64,000 nucleotides of DNA from Chamaea fasciata (GCA_029207755.1 JARCOQ010000003.1:93140646-93204645), one strand, 5' to 3'; positions 1 to 12,747 are shown, counted from the stretch's first letter. Numbers and translations: made by a program. Notes: a model not told the origin generated them from the letters alone.

Positions 1-409
1 TACTTTTTTCTGAGAGTATAAGTGGAAATGTCATTTGGAAACTGGAAATCTCTCCCATTCCTGATTTTAGATTATGGCTTTAAAGCTCTGACATCCTGCA
101 CTACAACTTAAACTGCCACATGCATAAATGCATGCACAGTTTTGCAGACAAGCCATTTTATCAAATGAAAGTAAATCAACATCTGTTTAAAACATAATGC
201 TGCAGATACTTGTGGGCACGTTGAGTCTGATTTGCCCATTGCATGACTATTGTTTTTTGATTGCAGAGGTTATTCTGCAGATGAAAAGATCAAAATCACT
301 TTTTAGTTGCTTTACTGAAAACTTGCACTCCACAAAAAGTGTCAAAAAACATTTCAGCAAATTGAATAAAAAAGTAGCAATTACTGCTATCTTTTTCCTT
401 TTTTTCTAG
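1..409. other. AT-rich non-coding stretch
   Basis: No supported gene or repeat. A pyrimidine-rich segment ending in TTGATTGCAG just before position 268 is followed by an open + strand frame running to about 409, but it has no acceptable donor. It lies only about 60-140 bases from the better exon candidate at 410, so I do not call it an exon. The polypyrimidine tract at about 390-407 appears to belong to that next acceptor. Confidence 0.5.
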
Positions 410-476
410 GACCATGCTCTAAATGACCTTAAATTTCTGTTCGTATCAGTACTACCCAAACAGCCAAAAGGGGAAA
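410..476 (+). CDS. candidate internal coding exon, unknown protein
   Basis: A very strong splice acceptor (long T/C tract ending TTTTTTTCTAG at 409) is followed by a frame that stays open for 35 codons. In frame 0 it starts Asp-His-Ala-Leu-Asn-Asp-Leu-Lys. The best donor is GAAA|GTATGA at 477, a moderate match because the last exon base is A rather than G. This gives a 67-base exon starting in phase 0 and ending with one spare base. Without that donor the frame runs to a TAA at about 516. The phase fits the candidate exon at 17551, which begins with two codon bases, so the two could belong to one gene. I do not recognise the peptide. A chance acceptor in T-rich DNA is a real alternative. Confidence 0.27.
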
Positions 477-664
477 GTATGAAGTTGGGCAAAAGAGAAG
501 GAGGAAAAACAAGATAAACTCTCCAGTCAAGTCTCTTTATGCATGAGAAGAACTTGGTTGCAGTGTCTTCCATTTCAGAATACACAATTACAAGCAGTGA
601 GGGGCAGGAACTCACCAGGTCAGAAAAAAAAACAGAAAACCAAACAGAGTTTCTGTATTTTAGA

Positions 665-665
<1 letters not shown>

Positions 666-701
<36 letters not shown>
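666..701. repeat. pure A36 homopolymer
   Basis: Thirty-six uninterrupted A on the + strand. The sequence before it has no AATAAA and no gene-like frame, so it does not look like the tail of a processed pseudogene. Open frames read through it (poly-Lys or poly-Phe) are artefacts. Confidence 0.95.
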
Positions 702-703
<2 letters not shown>

Positions 704-1336
704 ACGATAATGTGCATAGCTGCTGGTCTGTGTTTTGGAAGGACTTCAGGGCAAGAGGCATGTCCCTGTTTGACAAGAAAGCTCCTGAAAACACTCCAAC
801 TTCTGCATCAGCACATGTGTACACCACCTCATGCAGTGGAACTCCATTAATCATGTCAGGATATGGGAGCTGGATCTCCATACCCCAGTATCCCATGAAG
901 CCCCTAATCTTACTATGTGAACACTGTGCATTTGTAGCACATACAGGTGGTTAAAAAAAAAAAAAATGCAGGTGAGGCTTCTGCCTTCTTCAAAATGAAG
1001 AAATTGTGGTTCTCCTGCTGACCTTTGGTATTACAGTTCCTTGATCAGAGCACTCACCCTGCAAACAAAAGACCCAAGGTCATTTTTCCGCTCAGCATGA
1101 GCAGATTTAACCTTACATCTTTTACCTCCTATGTGAGTGTCCTAAATATTAGACTGCAGAAACTTCTCTGCATGTGACTAAGAAAGTATCATCCCCTCCT
1201 ACTGAAACTGCAGCTTTACAGCAAAAACTGAAATTCACTGGAGTAATAACAGAATATAAAACACAAAGAAATTGTCAACTTCAGATTTTTTCTACCTCCT
1301 CCTGCCTAAATACTGGGGACTGAAAGTAGGGGTTGT
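702..1336. other. non-coding stretch with A14 tract
   Basis: An A14 run lies at 953-966. A short GTGAGT donor-like site near 1131 follows a pyrimidine tract ending CGCTCAG, but the 37 bases between them have only one open frame and are too short to support. Nothing else is recognised. Confidence 0.5.
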
Positions 1337-1962
1337 GGTCAGTTCACCCATCGGCGAGAGCATTCCACAAACTTCTCCAGGGCAAGTGGTTCTTCCCACA
1401 GGCTGTAGTTCTTCACAAACTGCTCCAGTGTGGGTCTCCTGCAGGGTCAAACATCCTGCCAGCAAATTTGCTCTACCTTTGGCTCCTCCATCAGCAGGGC
1501 CACTGGTCCTGACATGACCCTGCTCCAGCATGGGCTCACAGGTTCCATCAGACTTTCACCTGCTCTGGCATGGGATCCTCCAGGGCTGCAGGTGGATCTT
1601 TGCATCCCTGTGGTTCTCCATGGGCTGCAGGGGCACAGCTGCCTCACCATGGGCTGCACTATGGGCTGCAGGGGAATCTCAGCTCCAGAGCCTGGAGCAC
1701 CTCCTGCCCCTCCTTCTGCACTGACCTTGGTGTCTGTAGGGCTGTTCCCCTCACATATTCTCACTCCTCTGTTTGGCCACACTTGCTATTGCAGTTTTTT
1801 CTTCTTATTATGTTTTTCATCAGTGCTACCACTGACATCAATGTGCTCAGCCTCAGCCAGCACTGGGTTCACCTTGGAGGGCAGATTTCTTTCAGCTTCT
1901 CACAGAAGCCGCACCTGTAGCACACAAGCCATCACACACACCCCACCCCTGCCAGAGATTTC
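1337..1962 (-). mobile_element. GC-rich interspersed repeat with internal degenerate units, family uncertain
   Basis: This block is clearly more GC-rich than its surroundings. It contains recurring variants of CATGGGCTGCAGGGG (about 1618-1675). On the minus strand it has several units shaped like GGAGCAG-TTTGTGAAG-CTGCAGCC-GTGGG (about 1337-1450). I recall similar text from many bird genomes as an interspersed repeat, possibly retroviral, but I cannot name the family. Open frames of 80-197 codons on both strands arise from the low stop density of this block and are not gene evidence. The boundaries are estimated from the composition change. Confidence 0.5.
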
Positions 1963-4900
1963 TTTCTTTGTTTATTTACTACAAATTGTTTATTTATTTG
2001 AAATGGTGGGGTTTCTGCAATGAAATTAGTATACAAATTCTATTGAAAGCAGCAGTGTATATGCAATACCATGGAGTACTGCAGTGTGATGGTGAACTGT
2101 GGAAAAGAATAGCATCAAAATTACTTTTTTTTTTTTGTATTCAAACTTGACAAATCTTTTTCATTCCAGTGAACTGTCTAGGTTCACATTTGCAGAAATA
2201 GTTCCTAACCTTATAAATGCTGCAGGTTTTAGCTATTCTATGCTCCTTTATGCTGTCATAAGAAATTCTTTTGTCTTTCTTTGTTCTTTATTCATCATTT
2301 TGGTCAGTTCTGACCCTTCTGAAGTACATATCATTATCTTCTCAAGCTACTACAGATTTTATGTGAATAAAAAGCTTTTAACATGGAGGAAGTGCCTTTA
2401 TATTATAGCTGAGTCCATCTAAATTAAAATGAATGCCTCATTCCCTTACTTGGAACATAAAAAGCAGCTTTCTTCACATTTATTTGAATAGTCCAAAAAA
2501 AAGTATCGACTTTGAGAAAAATTTCAGTTGAAACCAAATTTGTTTATATTCCATTTTTAAGAATTTCAGTAATATGCTTTTTCTCCACCATCAGCTTTAA
2601 AGTACACCACTTCTAGATGAAAAAGATAAAAGTTGAATATAGTTTATAGATAATAAGTAGAATGCAAGTCCTGAGTGCACATGGCTGGAGATATGATAAA
2701 ACTACTTTTTTATCACCCCATGCTTAGCTTCATGATGTTGCTAGATATTCTACTCCAGAAGAAAAGGCTTACTGGTGAGAAGAAAGAAGGGCAGTTTTTC
2801 ATTTCCACATTCTCCAACAGTGTGTTAATACTTTTTCCACTTCTATTTGAGAAACAATGGGCCAAAGAGTTGAGTCTTTACTACAATATAATGTAGAGCA
2901 TACAGAAAAAAAAGTGTGTGAAATATAGGATTATAACGTTATTAAGGGAATGGCTATGGTTGATGAGGCAATTTGAGCTTTGTAACTCAAACAGCAGAGG
3001 CAGGGTGTTGTGAAGTAGAAATGTACATACCAGCATGCCTCAACAGAACATGTCAAAACAATGTTTTGGGGTTTTACCACTGCCACAGATCTATCTGCTC
3101 CTATCCTTGTCTTTTAAGTATCTCCGAATATATTCCTGAAATGTTAAGTAACTTTAGTTGTCTTCGGAGAGAATTTAAATCTCCTTTAAATCAGTCAGAA
3201 TGAGCATAAACCACTGACACATCCAGTCATATCAAGGTGCTTCAGCTAGTATTCCATGCAGAGCAGTGTTCAAGAGAAGGAAAGATTATATAAATGGGAT
3301 GTGCAAGTGAGTGGCACAGTCCCACTCTGGCTTTAGCAGTCTGTCAGCTTAACACTCTCTCTAAATTAGAGGATGAATCTTGAAAATTTTATCCATGTCT
3401 CAAAATAGATAAGGACTTTTTCTACTTTTTTTTCTCATTCATGTAAATCCTTACCATGGTGATTGTCTCTTACACTCACATTCTTAAATTTCACTGCCAC
3501 AGTGCTGATCAGCACTATTAAAGCAAAGTTGCTTGCTTGCTTGTGTGTTCAGCAATTGGAAAAAAAAAAGCAGGCAAAGGGTACTTTAAACAATCAGGCC
3601 ACAGACATACCCAGTCTAACCCTATGCCTTCCTTCAAGCAGAGTTAGATAAGCAGGTTAGGTTAAATTCCTCTGGAGTTATGGAAATGCAACCAAGTCAA
3701 ACCAATTCCATGACAGACTGCTTGCTCTAGTCATCTTTGCCTTCCTTAAACTGTATATATCTGCTTCTAGGAATCCCTCTATATTTGACAAGAGTTTCTA
3801 GGCATAATCATCATAAAGATCAACAGCTTCTTTGCTTCAGCCCCCAAGTATGAAGTTTCTGGGGCTTGAAATTGTTGTTTTACTTTTTTTTTTCTTGGAT
3901 GAAAAATCCATACAGCAGAGATTTATCCAGGAGACCATCACATAATACTCAGTGACTTGGAAAGCTACATCTTTAATATTCTTCTTGTGAGCTGCCTAGA
4001 ACTTCTGATGATTTCATGTCTCCTGTCAATAAGAAATTGTCGTCATTTATTGGTCCCCTGCAAAGCTTTTTACTTCTAGGTAAAACCTAGCAATCTTAAA
4101 TACAGTCTCAAAATATATGATCTTATTAATAAATACAGTGAAAATATAAGATATAAGAGAAGAGAATTTTCTGGCTTACCAAACATCAAGCTGTCCTGAG
4201 TTGAGCTGACTAGTATAGCAGAGCTGTTATCTTTCAAGCGATCAGATTTTTAAAATTTACTGAAGCTGTTACACTTTCCTAGTTTTCAAGAGATAAGTGG
4301 CATGAGTGAAGAATGACTGTTCTTCTGGGTTCTCATAACATACAATTCAGTCGAAAGACACGTGAAATATAGAAACTCAACTGAAATAGACTTTGATTTT
4401 TTTATAAAGGCACTATTGTACTGAGTTAAACAAGTTGTCTAACTGTAAGGAATGTAAAAGTTTAGATATGGGGAAGTAAAGGGAAAACACAAAGGAAATA
4501 GAAAGCAAATACTCTTCTCCATGAAACAATGAAATTAAAATTAGAAAATGAAAGAGCGCAAATTTTGCATTAAAAAATTGAAGTGGGGACAGAGACAATG
4601 CCTCTGTTTGTGTATTGGTACTGAAAATTCAAACACAGTAGAGGATTCTGCATCCCCTGATTCACTGTAATTGGACTCCTAACAGAGAGCTTCAGAGACT
4701 GCATGAGGTTATTCAACTTAATAGTCAGTCCTGTTAATGTATCAAGGAGCCTTTCTCGGTACAAGAATGACTGTACAGTTCAGAAGTGTTAGGCCATCCC
4801 AGATGTATTCACTTTTCCAGAAAGAAAATGTTCTCTAACAAAAGGTCCCAACAAAACTTGTTTTCAAGTCTCAGATAATGAAGACGAGTCATAGATGTTT

Positions 4901-5665
4901 TGACAACATAAGAAATTAACTGCACAAAGGAAAAATACTGCAATGTGGAAGTTGTCTCTGGAGTTACTATGGGAAAGATGAGGGACAAGGGTGGAGGCAG
5001 GGTAGTTTAGGGGAAGAATGGTGAGGTAGTCATTGTTGAGTTAGAAGTTCTCTACAAGCCATTTACCATTGACATATTGCAATTACCATTTAAACTACCA
5101 AAAATTGAATACATTTTCATTTCCTTTTCTTTCCTTAAGTAATAAAAATAATATGAGCCTTAGGAAAATTCTTTTATTAGGAAAGGAATTAGTTTTTCAC
5201 TATCAGTATTAACCCATTGAAACAGTACACTTAACTGCCATAGTTAAATGCAGGCAGTCTTATAATGGAAAAAAAAACCAAAGAAAACCAAAAAAACAAA
5301 CCACCACCAAAAAAATTCCCCAAAAGTTTTTCAAACTGCTTTGGAGACTGGACTTCAGACATACCTCTTTCCATAACCTGAGGCTGTTACTTAGTTTAAA
5401 ATTGGGTCTTCTGTCTGCTGGAGTTCCACAGCAAACTTGAGCACGTGCCAAGATTTTAGCTTCACAGTGCACCCATTGACTTCGCCGGGATGTGTCATAG
5501 CCCAGATCTGTAACATGGATCAAAACCTAGCTTGGAGACAGAAAGTAGAGAGTAGGAATAAATGATCAATTTTCAGTCTTAGCAAAAGGTTAATAGTGGG
5601 GCCCTCAAGACTCAAGAGTAGGTGTCACCATGCTTAATGATCTGGGAAGGGGATGAGCACTGAAA
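1963..5665. other. long AT-rich stretch, nothing supported
   Basis: No recognisable repeat, RNA gene or exon with both a good acceptor and a good donor. It contains short homopolymers (T13 at 2124-2136). Minus-strand donor-like sites at about 3452 and 4180 lack convincing acceptors. Confidence 0.5.
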
Positions 5666-5697
5666 AGCATCTTTGTGGCAGATGCCACAAAGATGCT
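5666..5697. repeat. perfect 14-bp inverted repeat with 4-base loop
   Basis: The left arm AGCATCTTTGTGGC (5666-5679) is exactly complementary to the right arm GCCACAAAGATGCT (5684-5697), with loop AGAT. The pairing does not continue outside. The surrounding words at about 5630-5710 (GATCTGGGAAGGGGATGAGCA, GATGCCACAAAGATG) loosely resemble the CR1 3' coding region. The hairpin may therefore be a chance product inside an old CR1 fragment rather than a functional RNA. Confidence 0.85.
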
Positions 5698-6039
5698 CAG
5701 GAGGGTCAAGCCCACGATATACTGTTAGTTTCTTCATAGGGGCCTAGAGAAGCCAAAAGGATGGGCAATGTGATGATAGTAAAAAGCAAAGTAAAAAAGT
5801 AAAAGTGTTTTTTTTGTTTTTTTCTTTAATATTGATAAATAGAAGCTATCTTTGAAGAAAGGAGGAAAAGAAACCCTGCAAAAAGGCTCAACAAGATTCA
5901 AAATTAATTATATGATCATTAAGAGAACTTGGAGAAATATCTAACCACTATTATAAAAATTAAAACTTTTGGAAATGCCTAATGTAGATCTACAGTAAGA
6001 AAACCAAAATGTTAGGAACGCATGACTACTGGCTGATTT

Positions 6040-6098
6040 CTATGGATACTGAGCTAGATAAACTTTGGGTCTGGTTCAATACTGGGAAGTCATGCTCC
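6040..6098 (+). mobile_element. possible old CR1-type 3' end
   Basis: The words GAGCTAGATAAACTTTGGG and TCTGGTTCAATACTGGGAAG resemble the 3' tail of old CR1/L3-type LINEs, which read GGGCTAGATGGACC-TTGGTCTGACCCAGTA. The match is short and degraded. It may form one element with the CR1-like words around 5630-5710. Confidence 0.3.
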
Positions 6099-6802
6099 AA
6101 GGATCCTTAATGAGCATGTCCAGGAATTGTCTAGTAAAGAATTTCAAAGTCGTGTTGGGGTTCCTTACTTTACTACAAATAAGATTTAGTTAATTGACCT
6201 TGATAATTCTTTAGTTAACTTGTGAATATCTTTTCACATAGAAAGGTAAGAGGTGGAATTATCAGTTCTGAAGCTGTTGATACCCTTTGAAATAAGATAC
6301 ACCTGCATGTTTTGGGAGGTGTGGTCCTTAAGATGAAGGAGACCAGATGTTTTGCAGAATTAATGAGTCTAAATGATAACCTGAACATATAATGGGAAAA
6401 GCACCACTACTATACCAATTATTTGATGCCAAACATTGGACACGTCAGGGACTCAAAAGTGCAAGGGCAGATTCAAAAGAATAGAAAGAAGCAACATTCT
6501 CTAAAAAAGAGGAAATCGCTGAGGGAGAGAGAAGTGAAAGGCCTCTCCAGTTTGTGCTGATGTAAGCCATTATGTCACTTCTCAACAACCACCAGAATTA
6601 CAACTGCATTCCTAATACATATCTCGTACCATGACAGGAACTGTCTGACACCTTCTTCTAAATACTATGTATGGCAAAGAAATTATGCATTAAAGAATCA
6701 TTAACCAAGTTGAAAAAAAAAGAAAAAAAGTTTGGTGTTTAATGATTGCAAAAATATCAAAAAGAATATAGCATTTTGTGAGGATATTTTGCAGAGAGAT
6801 GC

Positions 6803-7110
6803 AAAAACCTCCTGAAAGGCGGTTGTAACCCCAAAGGTGAGGATTGGTCAGGCAGCAACTGACAGAACGAGAGGACACAGTCTTAGGCTGTTCCAGGGGA
6901 AATATAGGTTGGATATTAGGAAATAGTTTTCACAGAAAGGGTGATAAAGTACTGGAATGGTCTGCCCAGGGAGGTGGTGGAGTCACCATCCCTGGATGTG
7001 TTTAAAAAAGGCTGGATGTGGCACTCGATGCCATGGTCTTGTTGAGGTGTTAAGGTTGGGTTGGACTTGTTGAAGGTCTCTTCCAAACTAGTGATTCTGT
7101 GATGCTGTGA
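6803..7110 (+). mobile_element. CR1 LINE, 5'-truncated, 3' end
   Basis: Ordered CR1 3' landmarks are present: ACCTCCTGAAAGGCGGTTG, GGTTGGATATTAGG, TGGTCTGCCCAGGGAGGTGG, CATCCCTGGATGTG, GTTGGACTTGTTGAAGGTCTC, and a terminal GATTCTGTGATGCTGTGA tail. It is truncated at the 5' side, as nearly all CR1 copies are, and carries no coding capacity. The + orientation follows from the tail position. Confidence 0.9.
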
Positions 7111-9111
7111 AGTGAGAGTTATTACTGCTTTTGAAATATTGCATCTCCTATTTTATTATTTTTGTACATATCTTTTATTCAGAAATTTCAATATGTTCTG
7201 ATTACACTCAATAGACAATAGAAAGACTCTCCTAATTAATTTTTGAGTAGTTAATAAGGGACTATATAATGTTAGAGAGAGTTTCTAAAACAACTGAGAC
7301 ATAAACATTCAAATGTATATATGATTCACTTTTTTTCAATGGGACATTAATTTCTGGGTTTTTAATCAAGAGAAATAAAATTAAATTTATCAAATTACAT
7401 TGGATCCAAAATATATTATGCATATGCATTTGGCTGACTTTCTTGATTCAAGGAAAAAAAAAAAAAAAGTAAATTCCTTTTATTCCTTTTTATGCACCAG
7501 CTCACAGGCCATCTTCCAGATGGAAAAGGTCTTTAGTGGCAGAACAGGACAAAATCCACCATTTCTGTTGCAAATGAGACATACCACGGCACTGAGACTG
7601 TGGCTGGCACTGGTTGTTTTCTAATCTTCCACATAGAGTTATTGGTCTCCTGGGATCTATTATCAGATGGAGCCTGGTATAAATCTGGTCCCCAAATCAG
7701 GGATCTACAAATGATACTGTGACTTGGCCACAGTAGGCGGTAAAAAGCTGTGACTGCAGGACTGAAGTTATGACTGATTCCACAAGGGATACAGCAGCTG
7801 TGTGACAGTCATTACAGCATCCTTTTCCACACAGTCTTCTCCACTGAAAATTCCAAATTCTTCCTAATATCTGTCATTATTTGACCCAACCATAAACTGG
7901 TGCCTGATTGCTTATTTTATGAAGCCAAAGGCAGTCAATTATGATGCTGTTCTTATCACACACTTGTGTTTTGCTGGCTAGAAAATGGGTATGCCTGAAC
8001 CAATTAAACCAGTGGACCATTTGGGCTTAGATGGATGTTTGACCTCTGCCTGTGAAGAAATTCCAGTCCTGACATCCATCAGTAAAAGTGCTGTAGGGCC
8101 CAATTAGGCCTCATTCTGCCATTTAGATTGCTAATATAGTACAGATACCATGACTAGTTTGCTTTTCACATTGACAGGTTTAAACCTTCAAACCCCCTTA
8201 TTTCAGTACAGCCTTGATCACTTTGTACCAAAGGTTTGTTGTGCGGTAAAGAAAAATATTTACTTTTCAGTATATGTACTCATTGTAGAAAATCTTAGAT
8301 CCTCAACTTGTCATTTCTCTGATACTCTCTCCCTTGTAATTATTTACCCATCAGGCTTTCCAGATTTCTGGGCTACCCTTCCAGTGGATAGTATTTGTAA
8401 TACTTTAAATCTTTGAATTTAAAAACTTTCTGTAAACAGACATGTGATCATCCAAGTGTGTCAAAGGCCATCAGAGGATGCATGCAATACTTTGTAAAGT
8501 CTGACTTTTAGACAAAAACACAAAACAAACAAAAAAAAATCCTTCAGAGAAGGATTACACTAATACTTAGCCCCATTTTCCTGAAAAGATCAAATCTCAT
8601 TTGATTTTAGATGCATATCTACTTACTTTAGTGACAAAAAAGCACCTTTTTGTTTGTTTGTTTGTTGATTTCTCTTAGCCCTGCAGAAGTAATATAACTA
8701 TTTGAAACAGCTGGATACTATTCCATCTTGAGCATCATTGGCAGAATTGCTCACTAAATCCCGATAGTTACACCTGTTCAAAAACCTTACAGGCAAAACA
8801 ATCACATAGGTAACCACTAAAAGCATAATTTAGCCCTTGGAGACTTAGTTACTGTTGATGATTTGTGATGTGGAAAGAAGCCTGCCTGCCTTTTGGAGCC
8901 TGGACTGAGTTTCAAAAACTGCAACTCAGAAAAAGCTCATTTCTCTCTTTAGGCAAGCTCCTGGGCTGTGAAAATGAGTGTGATGCCTGAACAGAACACA
9001 ACCCACCCCACTTCATAAAATGGTAGTCCAGCAGAGGAAGGGCTGGCTCAAATTTCACAATGAATACTACTGGCAGCCCTAGTTAACTCTGTGTCGGTTT
9101 GACAACTCATC

Positions 9112-9112
<1 letters not shown>
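7111..9112. other. AT-rich stretch with simple repeats
   Basis: It contains A15 at 7454-7468 and a (TTTG)n run at 8647-8665. I see no gene, RNA or interspersed repeat that I can support. Confidence 0.5.

Positions 9113-9142
<30 letters not shown>
9113..9142. repeat. pure A30 homopolymer
   Basis: Thirty uninterrupted A on the + strand, with no retroposon body recognised before it. Confidence 0.95.
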
Positions 9143-9144
<2 letters not shown>

Positions 9145-9543
9145 GAGCTGATGATCTGAAGGTAAATATTATGACAGAAAACTTACTAGGAAAAGGTATC
9201 TTCTGTGAGGACATAATTTAATATAGGAGATTGCTATTTCTGTAACATAAACTACATTAAGTACTTGGTGTCAGCAGTTTCAGTATATCCTTCACTGGCA
9301 GCAGTAAGTAAGCCTCGAAAATCTGACTCACAGGATTAAACTGCTGAAATCAGTGGGAGACAAAAATTGTTTAGTAGTCTGTGTGGTGGAGTATAAGGTA
9401 CTGAACACCCATTGCCCTCCAAAAGCCATCATAATTCCCGCAGTGCCACCTACTGGTCCACATCCCAGATGTACCAAGAGCAACTCACATTTATCTCTGT
9501 TGCAGACTAATGATTCTATCTTCTATTAGGCTACAAAGAAAAC

Positions 9544-9569
9544 AAATAATAATAATAATAATAATAATA

Positions 9570-9616
<47 letters not shown>
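9544..9616. repeat. (AAT)n followed by (ATT)n, palindromic microsatellite
   Basis: A run of about eight AAT units switches at about 9570 to a longer run of ATT/TTA units ending near 9615. The two halves are complementary, so the whole block can fold on itself. It lies in non-coding DNA. Confidence 0.95.
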
Positions 9617-11981
9617 TCCAATAGCTTTTCTTGTCTTCGATATTTTAAAGTTAATATTCATAGTTTCTTTCAAAGATTAATATTTAGTGTAAAGGTTGCC
9701 ATATGGTACAGAACGCTTTTGAAATTAATGCATGTGTCTACCTGAGATAGAAATTAATCTTTTTAGCTTATCTAAATGCAAAGATAAACATTTCCCACTT
9801 CATTCAGATATAGATGTATATTTTATTTTCACAGAAAACAAACAAGCATCCATGTTCACTTATGTGTACTTTCCAAGTTCCACAGCTCTGTTAATATCTA
9901 ATGATTCTCCTACATTTCATACAAGAATTTAAGAAATTTACATGGGATTTCACATAGTATGAAATAAGTGCAGGATGGTAATTACAACAAGTATAAATCT
10001 CTAATAAGTTATGAGGGTGTAGGTGTAAAGACTTAAAGAATGCAATTTCCCATCTCAAAACACTGTCAAAGGCACAGAAGGAACTCCCCATAAGATAAGC
10101 CACCAAAGAAAGAATTCCCACAGTGGGAACTTGAGATAAGCATAGACAGCAACAACAGAAAAATGCTAATTCCAGACCTGCTGAGGCAGATTTATAATCT
10201 GATCTTAAAAGCAGGTCAGATCATTTCTTGCACTGTAGCAGCTAATGAGGGAATGCTGTGGTTCTCATTCTGTGAGACCTTCTCTAGTGTTTAGTAATAG
10301 TGATTGACAGATATTTTGGCCCCACTTGTCATGCTGCAGGAAAGCAATGAAAGACTAATATCACAGCTTTTTCTCTAATTTAGCTTAAAGTATTATTATG
10401 TTAGCAGTTCTCCCATCCACCTTCTCAACTATGGAACCCTGTAAGATTTACAGTTATCCTATTTAATATCATTCTATTAATACTTAAATGTATTTTGGGG
10501 CAAACAAGCTTAAATGCTAGAAACACAGTGATGACTGAATATTTATAAAAAACACAAACCAGGATCTCCTTATCTCTGCAACTAGCTGAAAATAACATCT
10601 GGATGGAAAACAACTGACAGAAGTACAAGCTTGGTGTAAATAAGCTTATTCTGACAATATGAAGACAGAATATTGTCATTTTTATGATACCCATTTCTGA
10701 AGTGATCAGATTCCCTCAGAGATAAAGTGGCTTTGCCACACTAGTTTCCCAAATAATCAGTAGAGCAGAAAACACACAGCGACTTCTGTGCCTAGTCCCA
10801 AGATAACATTTTCTTATCTTGGAGAAAGTTTCATGGTCTCCTTCCTTGATTATGAGTATTTATCACAGGAGTGAAGTCTGTGGTCTACATTAAAATCCTC
10901 AAAGGAAGATTATGAGTAATATTTAGCAAAGTACATTAAGGAAGTCAGGTTCATCTAATTCTGTATTCTTTGAATGTGTGAGTTTGGGGTTTTTACTTTT
11001 ACTAGACATGGGACCCAGTGGTCATATATTCTAGTATCAGTCAGTTTCAATACAGTATATCTTATAAAACAGGGTATTTGAATGCATACACAGTACAGAT
11101 TGATGAAAAATGTGTTTGTACTTCCCAGTCATCTTCAAAATGACTTTAGTGATTAACCAACAGTGTGTCTGGGCTGAACTATTGCATTTTCTTTTTTATG
11201 GTTAATACTCAGAAAAAGGCTTTTCATCAGTCTGCCTCCCCTCAGAATGTCTGCTGCTGACCTCTACTTGTCCTCACACCATGAGGCTTCATTACTTATT
11301 TTGTCACTGTCTTTCCTCCTTCTTGACCAAGCAGCTTCATATTCTTTCTTAATTAATTTATTCATCAGACATGAACTCATTGCTCAAAAAGCATTACTTA
11401 TTTCTCTTTTATTCCTTCTTGGTTGGGAATACATGCTTAAAATAAATGTCCTAAAATCTGTAAGTTTTGTCAACTCATGTGACTATATAATTCTCAGTCA
11501 TTATCACTGAAGAACACAGTGGCTTTTCTTATAGCTTCCCTAAGTTTTACTAAATAAATAAAATAATTCCCATTGGTCCCAGACATTCTACCTCCATAAT
11601 TTTTGTTGTTCTTCAAAAAAAAAAAAAAATTTTTTTTGCATTTGCATTTTTATATTGTCTTTGCTAAAAATTGCTTAGGTGTAGAGATGCAGCCAGAAGC
11701 CTATTGTACAAAGAGGCAGTGACCCATGTCTTTGCTTTCTTCTCAAGTACACAGGTGTAATTTGAATAATGTGTGCCCATTTACCAACCATCTATGTTAG
11801 AGAACCCATGACCTCTCAGGTGTGTACCTCAGTTTCATGGATACTATGGGAATGCTCTATAAAATAGTATAATTACTTCATGTATGCATAACAAATGCAT
11901 AGTTAATCAATTTACATGTATTCAGTGTGTATTCAAGCTAAATACAGTGCATTGTCTCCTCAAAATGAAATATTTTCTTCA
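9617..11981. other. AT-rich stretch, nothing supported apart from an A/T junction
   Basis: The only distinct element is A15 directly followed by T8 at 11615-11637. No exon, RNA gene or interspersed repeat is supported. Confidence 0.5.
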
Positions 11982-12718
11982 AATCACTGAATCATAGAAC
12001 GATTAGGGTTGAAAGGGATCCTAAAGATCATCTAGTTCCAACTGTCCTGTCATGGGCAGGTATGCCACTAACTATGTCAGGTTTTTCAGAGACCCGTCCA
12101 ACCTAGCCTTGAGTGCTTCCAGGGATAGTACCTCCACAGCCTCTCTTAGCAACCTGTTCCACTGCCCTCATGGCAAAGAATTTCTTCCTAACAACTTATC
12201 TAAATCTGTGCCCTTTCTGTTTAAAACCATTGCCCCTTGTCCTGTCACCATCTGTCCATATAAAAAGTCCTTCTCCCTCCTTATATAAGCCCCTTAAGGT
12301 ACTGGTAGGCTGAAATTATGTCACTCCAGAGCCTTCTCTTCTCCAAGCTGAGCAATCCCACCTCAGGCTGTCTTTATAAGAGAGGTCCATCCCTCCATCC
12401 CTTTTTCATATTAATGGCTTTCCTCTGGACCTGTTCTAATAGGTCCGCATCTTTCTTGTTTAGAGGACCCGAGAGCTGGATGCAGCACTCCAAGTGGGGT
12501 CACACAAGGGCAGAATAGAGGGGCAGAATCCTCTCCGTTGCCCTGCTGCCCACTCTGCTTTGGATGCAGCCCAGGATATAACTGGCTTTCTGGACCGTGA
12601 GTGTACACTGCTGGCTCATGTTCAGCCACTCATCCATGAGGAACCCCAAGTCTTTCTCTGGAGGGTTGCTCTCAATGAATTCTTCTCCCAGGCTGAACTC
12701 ATGCCTGGGACTTGCACC
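11982..12718 (-). mobile_element. CR1 LINE, 5'-truncated, about 740 bp
   Basis: Read on the + strand, it starts with the reversed CR1 tail (CACTGAATCATAGAACGATT, GGGTTGAAAGGGATC). It continues through CACAGCCTCTCTTAGCAACC, TTGTCCTGTCACC, CCTCTGGACCTGTTCTAAT, GAGAGCTGGATGCAGCACTC and CAGGATATAACTGGC, all in the order expected of a minus-strand CR1. The 3' end is at 11982 and the 5' truncation is near 12718. Open frames inside it are decayed CR1 and not genes. Confidence 0.93.
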
Positions 12719-12747
12719 AAAATATTACTTGTATCTAGTTGAGTAAC

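Noticed and set aside
406..896. Open frames reading through poly(A) at 666-701
   Set aside because: They consist largely of poly-Lys or poly-Phe from the homopolymer.
1430..2023. 197-codon + strand open frame
   Set aside because: It lies in the GC-rich interspersed repeat and AT-rich flank. It overlaps equally long frames on the other strand and shows no domain or splice evidence.
9544..9616. CRISPR-like or satellite array
   Set aside because: It is a simple trinucleotide microsatellite with no spacers.
12052..12742. Several frames on both strands
   Set aside because: All fall in the minus-strand CR1 copy.
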